Assembly (NCBI GenBank): GCA_020283715.1
Contig: JAIQCW010000095.1
Span: 1 to 35,369 of the forward strand
Direction of reading: 5' to 3'
From: Cytauxzoon felis
Lineage: Eukaryota > Apicomplexa > Aconoidasida > Piroplasmida > Theileriidae
Length of the DNA: 35,369 bases
Part shown: positions 12,125 through 21,506 of the stretch, one piece after another
Numbering within the stretch: the stretch's first letter is position 1
How the letters are laid out: the number at the start of each line of letters is the position of its first letter
Notes under the pieces: generated by a model
The model's database searches: none
Told to the model about the DNA's origin: nothing
The model's input: the letters and a program-made list of their open reading frames with translations, nothing else
Program-made: the position numbers and the translations under genes

Positions 12125-12443
12125 TTTTAATTATAGCAACGGTCTAGCATCTGATATATATATCCATAAGCTCCTACTTTATGTAGCAGCTTTACATACA
12201 TACAAAAACCATAATCAGGTAGGCACTATAATCTCAACATTTCTAAGAATTTTATCATGAAAGTAATTAATACGTATATTGAATTAACATTTAACTGAGT
12301 AAATATTTTAGTTATCTCAATCTAACGAAAGATCCACAGCACATTTTCCTCTATGTGGTGATAGCCGTACCCATCCCATGGAGTAAAGTGTGTACAGGCG
12401 GATATACATCAATCATATAACGACACAATAAATATTTTCATTA
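12125..12443. other. Intergenic region with a GC-richer island
   Basis: About 320 bp between the V-ATPase a start and the end of the next minus-strand gene. Positions about 12330-12405 are clearly richer in G+C than the flanks. They contain a possible hairpin (ccaca at 12334 with tgtgg at 12354) and, on the minus strand, a 20-codon upstream ORF (12317-12379) in the presumed V-ATPase leader. No known RNA family was recognised. Confidence 0.4.
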
Positions 12444-13966
12444 TTAGTTAATTTTTAAGTTGTATTTTTTAAGCATCATATCTCTCCCAGGATCTAGTGG
12501 ATCCTCCTCTAACTCTATGTGATCGTTCCTTTTGGTCCAGACAGGGTGATGACGAACTATAATTGGCAGTAATGATTCCATCACTTCAAGTTTCGATGTT
12601 AATTTTCCTTTTTCTCCTGAGTAATGATATAAATATTTGGATAATATATAATGGGAAACAAATTAGCAAGGTTAACAACACAATGATCGAGTTTAACAGA
12701 AAACAATTGACGCATATGCGAATAAAAACAAAACTTACTACAGAATTCTATTCCTTCAGATACCCACTCATAAAATTCTTCGAGCTCCTCTATGGTTTTA
12801 ATGTTCTCCTATTAATTTTATATCACATACTATTAACTCTTACCGTTAAAATTCCATCGAATTCCTCAACATTATCGGCCTATTATATAAGAGCAGTTAT
12901 GATTAATTAAATCAAAAATTTGATAATTTATGATCATACCTGGAAACATAAAGCCAATACTTTGACAAATATGTCCGCGCCCCTAATATTTGAGATTTGC
13001 TGTGCAGCTATCCTATCTTTAATCGTCTTTAGGAAAGATTCTGAGATTGCTGGATATTTTTCGCTGATTCTGTACTTTTTTGCTGCAATATTTGTTAATT
13101 CGTCCAATCTTTGCAATAAATACTTGTTCAATCCACGTTTACCTTGCATCTCCTCCAAAACTTCGTTAAGATCCTCATCTCCTGTCTATAGAAATTTATA
13201 CCAATAAATAGTATGATTAATAAAAGCATAAACAAGTATGTAAATACTAGCTATTATATTCCCATAACGACCACAATTATAAAATCTTTGTTTTTCTATA
13301 GCAACATACCATATAGCAATCAATGAGTCTCATGATTTTAATTTCTGCTTCTGATTTCCTAAATTTTGTAGCAATTGGAATCATCTCTTCAGCAATAGTT
13401 TTAAGTCGTTGAAAGGATTCTAAATCACCGCTGTTGTGATAGACTTCAAATGCCTTGACCAAAACCTCTTCCAATAGGCTCTCATCACATAGAAGGTCCT
13501 TAATGGGTTCTAATGTCTGTTCATCAATGTCTACTATTTTTGAGTGATGCCGTGATTCATCGGTATCTTTTTCATCCAAATGTTCTTCTTTTGAGTGTTT
13601 CTCAAGGTCTGATGTATATTTTACCCCTCTAGAAGCATTTTTATGTGAAAGGGTGGAATTTTTATCATAATAGTTATCGATTTTACTGTCATTCAATATT
13701 TTTGAGTAATCTGGTGGATTCTTTCCTCTATTAATTTCAATGTCTTCAATAAATGATCGTAAAATACCAACCCTTTCAATCAAATCACGATCAATTAGAA
13801 TCTCGCCAGTTACCTTATTGACTCTAGGTAGTGTAAATTCCTCGTTAGGTAAGGGTGGCCTAACAAGTGAATCATTAGACAAATATAATTTTGTATTAAA
13901 ATTGAAGTTATTAAAGTTAGAAATGCGATATGAATAAGAATTCAGTAATACAAACAAATACAGCAT
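12444..13966 (-). CDS. Unknown protein with N-terminal leader, five exons
   Basis: Exons in transcript order: 13966-13310, 13185-12940, 12879-12844, 12808-12739, 12616-12444. All four introns are GT-AG with agreeing phase and give 393 residues. The first residues MLYLFVLLNSYSYRISNFNN look like a signal peptide, followed by an Asn-rich stretch with few acidic residues (FNNFNFNTKLYLSNDSLVRP). This suggests secretory entry and possibly apicoplast targeting (inference). The middle is charged and low-complexity. The C-terminal half is mainly helical, with segments such as GLNKYLLQRLDELTNIAAKK, SNIRGADIFVKVLALCFQ and EELEEFYEWVSEGIEFC. No known family was recognised. It is divergent from the YEATS gene with 148 bp between start codons. 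Confidence 0.75.
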
Positions 13967-14114
13967 AATTCATTGGAATTTGCTTGAAACTCCACCAAAA
14001 TTATTTGCGCACTTTTACACCCTGGCCTTAAGCTTGGGCTGTTATACTGAACTCATTTATAAAATTAATTCAATGGTTTAATTCGTATAATTTATAACAT
14101 ACAAGAATGCTAAA

Positions 14115-15597
14115 ATGAAAAATGAAAAATTACTTAATGTAAAAATTGGGAAAAGAATAGTAGTTGGAACATATGCTTTCCCTCTCAACCCATCGGTATG
14201 TTTATCACCGACAATGATCAAAAAAATGTTAATATATGTAATATGATAGCTATATGTTTTGTATCTAAATTTAAGAATGTATTTACCTACATATTTTCGA
14301 ATTATCATCCATTCTAGTCTTTGTGTATTTGTTTGAACACAATAATTTTTAGGAAAAAAAACGATATGGTTCAATGACTCATCGTTGGATTTGTCTATTA
14401 CGTTCATTAGATGATGAAAACATGAATCATTATGTTAAACGAGTTCAATTTGACCTAGATCCATCATTTATGAATCCAAAAAGAGGTGGGTATTTTTTTG
14501 ATGTTATTTGTATTGTATAGTATTTACATCAATGCCTTATGAAGTTACGGAGGTTGGTTGGGGTGAATTTTATATAACTGTCAAAATTACATTTGTGGAT
14601 GATTCTTTAGAACCTGTACAACTGCAACATCATTTAAGGGTAACTTTAAATTTAAATAATATTAAATAGCATTTAGCTTAACCCTACTGATGGATCCAAT
14701 ATTATAACTACGGCTATTAATGAAACATATGATGAAATAATTTTTAATGAGCCTAACTCATGGTTTTATGAACGACTTATAAAATCAGCATGTGATAAAT
14801 TACCACCTAATAAATATAAAGATTATTGTAAGTTGATTTAAAGTTTTCATAAAGATCCGAATATACTATCACTTATGTGATTGAATTATCTATACTCCAC
14901 TCCTATTAGAACAACAATAGTGATGTATATTTGTTGCAATACAATCTTGAATGTATGACCTATTTTTTGACGATTCATATCTTTTGGATCAATATATCTT
15001 TTCCTTTCATTAATGTCTTTTAGTTTGGAACTATGAACAGAAAGAACGTGAGACAATGTGTCGTTACATTTGTAGTCAATCTTATTTTCAGGTGGGATTT
15101 ATAAATTTTTTAATTTATTTAATAGAATGAAACGTATCGTCTACTCGCTGAAGCATCTGATTTAAGTAAACAAGTATGTAGTATTATTAATTTTTACGAG
15201 TTTATTTATTTTTAGATACAAATGTTGCAAGAGCAAGTACAACAAGGGCAAACCAAGTCACCTGGTATAATGATGAAAGATAAAATTTTTAACAGTAAGT
15301 TGAAAAATTATTATATAATTGGATTGTTTGTTTTGGAAATTAAGGTTTACTTCTGAAAATTTTATGATAATCATGTATAATATAGAAATTCCAAACACAT
15401 TTATGATGCAACAGCAAGCAATAGGACCAATGATGTTACCAAAGGATGGTAATTTTGTTGATTTACAACAAAAACAAATGATGATACATGGATTAAATCC
15501 AATGATGGAGAATAAACAAGATTATAATGAACAAGGTGATGGAACACAATCTGAACGTGACTCTATAAATTTTTCTGATAAATCGCAACAAAAATAA
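14115..15597 (+). CDS. YEATS4: YEATS-domain protein, GAS41/Yaf9 type
   Basis: Exons: 14115-14195, 14353-14485, 14521-14639, 14677-14827, 15024-15091, 15126-15173, 15216-15294, 15386-15597; phase is kept at each junction, giving 296 residues. The YEATS domain fills the first half: KIGKRIVVGTYAFPLNPSEK, YGSMTHRWICLLRSLDDENM, YVKRVQFDLDPSFMNPKRVF and MPYEVTEVGWGEFYITVKIT. In GAS41-type proteins the conserved Trp/Tyr/Phe around GWGEF form the aromatic cage that binds acyl-lysine on histone H3. After the domain comes a short coiled coil (LLAEASDLSKQIQMLQEQVQ), as in GAS41/Yaf9, which serve in SWR1/NuA4-type chromatin complexes. The tail is Met/Gln-rich and low-complexity. Intron 14828-15023 is relatively long (196 bp). 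It is convergent with the helicase gene, stop codons 15 bp apart. Confidence 0.88.
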
Positions 15598-15612
15598 ATA
15601 ATTATAAAATCA

Positions 15613-17473
15613 CTATGAAATAATTAACTGTTTCCAATAATTTATGTGATTATATTTCAAGTCATATGTATTCCCTTCTAATAATGATTCTATTACTGTT
15701 AAATTCGTATTGGAATAAAATGTAACCAATTCGTTTGTGTTATTTTCTTTCAAATTATCATGTGAATCTTGATAATTGACATTGAAATTATTTTTGATTC
15801 CAGAATAAGGATATATAAAATGATTCATTATACTTAACTTTGGCTCTAGAATTATTTCATCTTTGCCGATATAATTCCATACACCATTTTCATCTATATT
15901 TAAATCTTTAGATAATTTCTCTATTGGTGAAAGTTTAAAATTTAATACGTATAAGAAATATCTAAATGTATCTACTTCAGATACTGCACAAATAGTTATG
16001 CATTTGCCACTTTTTCCAAATCTTCCAGTTCTTCCAGATCTGTGAAGAAAGTTTTCCTTAGTCGATGGCAAATCCATTTTAATAACAACATCGACATTAC
16101 TTACATCAATACCACGACACATTACATCCGTACATATAATTACTAAATTATTTATATCAGGTAATTGAGATATATTTATGCGATCCTTATTTGATGATCT
16201 TGCACTATTCAATATACATGGGAAACCAAAATACTGTAGAAATCTGTATAATTGTAGTCTACTATGACTCTGATTACAAAATATAATACATTTTTTATAA
16301 TTTATTGAATGAAGAATTGCTAATATACATCTTATTTTCAATCCAATCTGCATAATTATATTTGGTGCATCTAAAATTTGGACCATATAAAACTCTAAAT
16401 TTCCATCTAATACTGAAGGTTCATCTTTAGAATATAATGAATCTGTTACAGACAAATCACTCTCTATAAACTGATACGATTGTACTCTATTAGTATCATT
16501 ATATACATTACCTATAGACAACGTATTCAACTGACTTTCACTAGTCATACGATTAATGTAACTAGAAGTTAAAATTATTCTCTTGAAAATTCTTTCACCC
16601 TTACAAAGTGCAGAATCCTCATTAAAAGAACTTTTTAAACCTAAATTATCCATTTTGTTCTGAAATTTGTATACTTCTGAATCAGATTTGTAAGATTTGT
16701 CAATTTCTTCAATAAGGTCTTCAAACTTCTGAAACTGCGGTTTCATAAAAGTTGCTGAAGTGGCTATGATTTGCATTGAAGGATTAACTATTTTATTACA
16801 TATTAAATTCAATTGACCATAGAAGTGATCGTCAAGAAGCATATCAACCTCATCAAAAATTAGTAATCGTGTATTAGACCAAAAACAAAAACCTGGATTA
16901 CTTTTAAATTTCTTAGTATTCTGCTTAATCAATGTTTGAAAGCGTCCTGGAGTGGCAATTATAACAGGAGAATCTTGACATTCCATGTTATTAATATCAT
17001 TACCACCGATATTCAAGCTAATTGAGAGCCCTGGATCAATAGAATTCAATAAAATATTTATTTGTACGGCTAATTCACGAGTCGGAACAATAATAATTAC
17101 CTCATAAGGAACATGAATTAGCGTATCAAGTAAATAGATACAAAAAGATATAGTCTTGCCTGTACCAGAACGAGATTGCAATATTATACCTAAAAAATAA
17201 ACATAAAGATATGTCTGAATTGCAATATATATAAAGGTGACAATGTAATGTGTGTGTTAAATTAGAAGAACATATTTTCAACTTTATGGATATTCCACTG
17301 AAAAATGTCTTTATAAAACATTATCAATTATTATTATTGTATGTAAACTTACTATATCCTAGTTTTGCTTCAGTTATGCATTTGATTTGTGTGATAGATG
17401 GAGTCTTTATGTTTATTTTGTCAAGAGCGTTGATTAAAGTATTTGAGATACCTAACTCCTTGAATGTAGTCAT
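15613..17473 (-). CDS. DEAD-box-family RNA helicase with DEVD motif (DDX20/Gemin3-like)
   Basis: Exon 1 (17473-17353) and exon 2 (17189-15613) are joined over a 163-bp intron, giving 565 residues. Exon 1 supplies the Q-motif region (MTTFKELGISNTLINALDKI, then KTPSITQIKCI). Exon 2 begins SIILQSRSGTGKT (motif I, about residues 49-53). Further motifs are PTRELA (Ia), ATPGR (Ib), DEVD (II, about 153-156) in place of DEAD, SAT (III), ICTDVMCRGIDV (V) and HRSGRTGRFG (VI). The GTGKT loop preceded by SRS, and RGID instead of the usual RGLD, resemble DDX20/Gemin3 of the SMN complex. That assignment is tentative; membership of the DEAD-box family is clear. A long insertion lies between motifs III and IV. 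Confidence 0.88.
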
Positions 17474-17726
17474 AATTTTACAAGAATTTTGCGATAATAA
17501 ATATAAAACTAAATGTATTAGGTATTTTCATCATAATATGAGTTGATAAAAGTAACTTAGTAATTAAAATGTCATGGTATGTTACACCCAACTTGTATTT
17601 GAATAGTTGGATTTGAAGATAGTAGACATAGTTTATTGGATCCAGACAATAACATAATAAGTATCAATAACTTTATGAATTGATTATTTTTGAATAATTA
17701 TACGTGGAATTTGTTTGGAATTAATA

Positions 17727-19325
17727 ATGGCGTCATATAAAAGTGGTAAAGAACCAACACTAGCTCATATTTCCTTAAAAACTGATGATAATAAGAAGGA
17801 AACTAGAAAAAAGAGGTATAGAAGTACTTTACATAAGGATGTACTGATATTTTTGGCATATTTTGTTAACAATCTGTTGTATTACCTATATATAGTTTTT
17901 TCATATAAGCTAGTATTTACTACCGTTAATTACCTTAACTACCACAATTTTTTAAATGTTCAAGATCTCGATAGCAAATATCTTGAATTTAGTACAAGGG
18001 TATTAGCTTCGTATACCTGGCATAGATATCATTCAAATGAATTTGACGGTGATACATTCATGCACTTATTTCTCCATAGATATAAGATAATTAATAGACG
18101 TAAGTTTAACTTTATATAAATATGAATATATGTTATATTTCTTGGATGTAAACATCCCTTATGCATTTGTTGTCCTTATTTTGGATTTTGATCCTGTTTT
18201 GTTACATGTTTGATGTCCATGAACGTAATGTTTCAGCTATTAAATCTACTTATTTAATAATTATTTGGCTCATTAAGAATTTAATGGTCAATAGATTATT
18301 AGATTTGAATGCAATTATTATATTTATATCATGGTGTTGTTTATTTCATTATTATGCTAAAATTTAGGTGAGACTGTTGCTCGTATATTTGGTACATTAT
18401 TAGCATCTTGCTTATTTGCTAAATACTTTTATTTGAACCTTGGATTTAATTTTGGGGATGATAGGACATTTGATGTTACGAAGGACTTGACGTCGTTGGT
18501 GGAAAAGGGTAATGTTTCATTCACGTTTTTGGATACATTTTTTTTTGATCATATTAATTCTGATCTTAAAAGTAGTTTTATAAAAAATTTTGTTAATCCA
18601 TTATTAAGGGTTTCAGAATTACAATTAGGTCCTAATTACTTTTATATGTTAGAGAGATATTTTGCCCTTCTCGTAGAATTCTTCCTTGTGGAATTCTTTT
18701 TTTGTTGTTGTGTTTATACTCTCCTAACAACATGTCTTAGTGATAAAAACTTTCGTAAATATAAATTTATATGTTCTATATGTAAGAGGACTTTTGCCAA
18801 ATTTGGAGATACACTTCTCGTTAATTTGAATGGTAAGTTGGTATTTTCTATTACTTGGATAGAGATTATTATACTATCGTAATTAAAATGGATAATCCAA
18901 CGATATATATTTATTTAAAACAATGGATATATATTGAGCTTGTATTATATGTATCTATTAGTAATAATTCATTTACTATTAATGTCTATAACATTTCTAT
19001 AGGTAAATTATCATTAGATAGCTATATTTCAGTATGTTTGTACTATAAGGATGGAAATTCGCAACTTTTATGTCTTCGCTTGTTTGCGAATCTTATGGCC
19101 GCATATTGTGTTCCCGTATTCTTCCCTATGCCTGCTCTCATATCATATGAGGAATATCAAGATGTATATGTAAATTTATCAAAGTTTCCAGTGACTAGTA
19201 CGGCAGAGAGTACACCAACACAATTAGTAGATTTGACTAAAGTCATGCATAAGGCCTGTTATAGTCGTTGGCCTGATACATTACTAGGCAGAGTATTTCA
19301 CAAAATTGATAATTTTTTTGATTAG
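17727..19325 (+). CDS. Multi-pass membrane protein, degenerate aquaporin-like (MIP) candidate
   Basis: Exons 17727-18099, 18368-18832 and 19003-19325 join in phase, giving 386 residues. After a basic cytosolic start come about six hydrophobic segments. The two halves resemble each other: the first has DTFMHLFLHRYK followed by ARIFGTLLASCL, the second DSYISVCLYYKD followed by LRLFANLMAAYCV. The fourth segment, FALLVEFFLVEFFFCCCVYT, resembles the Glu-containing fourth helix of aquaporins. The layout fits the major intrinsic protein fold (loop, half-helix, helix, twice), but the NPA motifs expected at DTF and DSY are absent. The fold call is therefore inference from pattern. If correct, it would be a solute channel or a non-conducting relative. 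The two introns are long for this window (268 and 170 bp). Confidence 0.6.
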
Positions 19326-19493
19326 TTTTCAAGTTATAAATATTGTAATATAGTTATTTCATGTGTATCTTTTAGATGGAGATGTTAAGTACAGTTTGTA
19401 GATCGCAACCTTCTGATATTTGATCAAACTGTATAATTAGATCTTTTTTGTATTAGTCTTAATTTTTACTTTTATAACATTTAATAAAGCAGT

Positions 19494-20876
19494 ATGTCTA
19501 CGGATATTTCTAGATATGATTCCGAATCATCGGGTAACTATATGGCGAAGCCATTTACCGTCATTGGATTCTGCAAACATTACTGGTTGGCAATATTGAC
19601 TCTCTTTTGTACTTCAATGGCCATTATACAAGCATCATTATTCCATATGAAATTAGGAGAAGATGCTCAATATGTTCTGCTACCAGCTGATTTGTTTTTG
19701 AGGCATGTACGTGGTTTTGTCGTACTATTTGTCTTGTTCTCCGCGATATCGCGAGTAAGATTACTTGTACAATCGAAGAATTCATTGGCCAAGAGTAAGA
19801 TTTGGTTTTGTTATGTATTAACTTCATTTTTAATGGTAACTATATCACTTATCATAGGTTATCTTATAATACCTGGTAAACCCAACGATTTAAAGACGGA
19901 CTATTTTATTAAATATTCCCTTAAAAATTATACTCCTGCACGTAATTTTGCTCATTTTTTCCGTGGATTGGCAGTACATGATATACCTGGTAATATGCTA
20001 ACCACTAGGATAGAGAATTACAACGAATTTGGCAATAGATCGTTTAAGGAAGGTTTAGGTGACGGATATAATGCACCAGGTTTTGTAGTTTATGGCTTTT
20101 TAATAGCACTATCATTATATTCAATGGGAGACTCCTCAGAATCAATACAAGAAGGTGTGGAAAAAATACACAAATGTCTATTAGGTGTGTATTGGATGTT
20201 GGTCGTATATAGTCCAATTGCATTTTACTTTGCCGGTATAGTAACTTATGATAAAATAACCGATGATGGTAACTTAAAATATGTATTTGTAAGGTATTTA
20301 TACTTCTTAATATCGGTTGTTGTGATTGCTCTAATAAGAATATTTGTTGTATTACCAATTGTGCATTTGATTAGGTGCAGAAGAACGGGATTTTCAGTAT
20401 ATAAAAGAATCTTCGGCCTTCTTCCAACTGCTTTTACAGGTGGTTCCTCCGTATTAATGATAGAAAAGACGAAATACTACTTGAAAAAACATGAATTCGA
20501 TGAAAATATTGTTGACTCATTATTAAGATTTTGTACATTAGTAAATGGTGAAGGTATAGCAAGTGGTTTCGCTATATGTGCCATATTTATGCTTAAGTTA
20601 TTTGGACATGATTTAGATTGGTCCGTAGTTTTTAAAATCCTAATGACCGGATTTTTATTAAGTCTTGTAATTACAGAATATATTCAGGGATACCTATTCG
20701 GCATTATCTTCTTTCTAAACTCCTCATTAATTCCTCCGCCAGCAATAGTTATAATATTGGTAGTTGATTGGCTATACGATAGATTCAGAATTGCCGCAAA
20801 TGTAGTATCAGACTCATTGTCACTCGATTATATTGAGAGTCTACGCAAAGAGAATAAATGCGACTTACCAGTTTGA
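19494..20876 (+). CDS. SLC1-family (dicarboxylate/amino acid:cation symporter) transporter
   Basis: A single frame of 460 residues, the usual size of GltPh/EAAT-type proteins. The strongest signature is the C-terminal VDWLYDRFRIAANVVSDSLS followed by LDYIESL, matching family D..LDR.RT..NV.GD.L....(V)E. It keeps the Asp, Arg, Asn and Asp that in GltPh are D394, R397, N401 and D405, while the Thr after the Arg is Ile. The hairpin 1 region is present as LPTAFTGGSSVLMIEKTKYY in place of the Ser-rich SSS motif. The central NMDGT motif reads NGEGI within FCTLVNGEGIASGFAICAIF. Known members couple uptake of acidic or neutral amino acids or dicarboxylates to Na+ or H+. The altered ion-site motif leaves the coupling ion and substrate open. 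The first third has a hydrophobic scaffold with a long loop near residues 130-190. Confidence 0.85.
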   Translation: MSTDISRYDSESSGNYMAKPFTVIGFCKHYWLAILTLFCTSMAIIQASLFHMKLGEDAQYVLLPADLFLRHVRGFVVLFVLFSAISRVRLLVQSKNSLAKSKIWFCYVLTSFLMVTISLIIGYLIIPGKPNDLKTDYFIKYSLKNYTPARNFAHFFRGLAVHDIPGNMLTTRIENYNEFGNRSFKEGLGDGYNAPGFVVYGFLIALSLYSMGDSSESIQEGVEKIHKCLLGVYWMLVVYSPIAFYFAGIVTYDKITDDGNLKYVFVRYLYFLISVVVIALIRIFVVLPIVHLIRCRRTGFSVYKRIFGLLPTAFTGGSSVLMIEKTKYYLKKHEFDENIVDSLLRFCTLVNGEGIASGFAICAIFMLKLFGHDLDWSVVFKILMTGFLLSLVITEYIQGYLFGIIFFLNSSLIPPPAIVIILVVDWLYDRFRIAANVVSDSLSLDYIESLRKENKCDLPV

Positions 20877-21053
20877 AAAAAAACTACCACTAATTAATGT
20901 ATATATGTATATTCAGTATCATAATAAACAAAAAAAATATTAGAAGACCAACAAAATAGTAAAATAAATTTATCTATTAAACTTGTACACTTAACCAATT
21001 AATGTGCTATATATATTCATCTATCTACAAGAAACTAATTATAAAATATTTAT

Positions 21054-21390
21054 TTAATAATCGCGAAGTGAGACTGATACGATTACTCCGTCAATTTCAC
21101 CCTAAAGTAATATTTATTTTTTATTAAATATGCAAATACCTTATTCAAGGAAGATACTGAGTTATTTGCATCTTCATAACTCTCAAACGAAATTATTCCC
21201 TTATAATACATACAATCTCTAGCCTATAGTATATTAAAAACAAAAAACGTAATCAACTTACCTTTTCATACGATTTTAATTCTACATCCGATACTTTCCC
21301 AAAATGACTAAATATTTCATACAAATGATCAGATGTTACATTAGGAGTTAAAGGAGATACATAAACTTTAGTCTTATTGGAAGAAGACAT
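21054..21390 (-). CDS. RNPS1: RNPS1-like single-RRM splicing factor (minimal)
   Basis: Exons 21390-21262, 21223-21140 and 21101-21054 give an 86-residue protein that is essentially one RRM. KVYVSPLTPNVTSDHLYEIF followed by SHFGKV matches the RNPS1 RRM (V.V..LT.NVT.DH..EIFS..GK). The second half, YKGIISFESYEDANNSVSSL followed by GEIDGVIVSVSL, corresponds to RNP1 and the end of the fold, including the typical G.IDG. RNPS1 belongs to the ASAP/PSAP splicing complexes associated with the exon junction complex. The Ser-rich and Arg/Ser/Pro-rich tails of animal RNPS1 are absent. The introns are 38 bp each. The gene is convergent with the SLC1 gene, 177 bp apart. Confidence 0.82.
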
Positions 21391-21506
21391 TGTTGTACAA
21401 CAAAATTTATACTAGAGTACCCAATGGATTCCATATGAGGATAATATATAGATTATTATTACTTGATTAATATTTTATAAATAATTTCTATACAAATTTA
21501 TTATTA

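Noticed and set aside
12330..12405. Known structured RNA (tRNA, snRNA or SRP RNA) in the GC-richer island
   Set aside because: No cloverleaf, Sm site context or conserved snRNA or SRP motif could be identified.
14078..14407. A 109-codon minus-strand open frame overlapping the YEATS gene start
   Set aside because: The opposite strand encodes clear YEATS exons and their intron there; this frame is a shadow.
18161..18367. Open frame of 68 codons inside the first intron of the aquaporin-like gene
   Set aside because: Its frame does not join the following exon, and direct splicing 18099-18368 gives the repeat pattern seen in the second half of the protein. An internal exon at 18236 was considered but disrupts that match.
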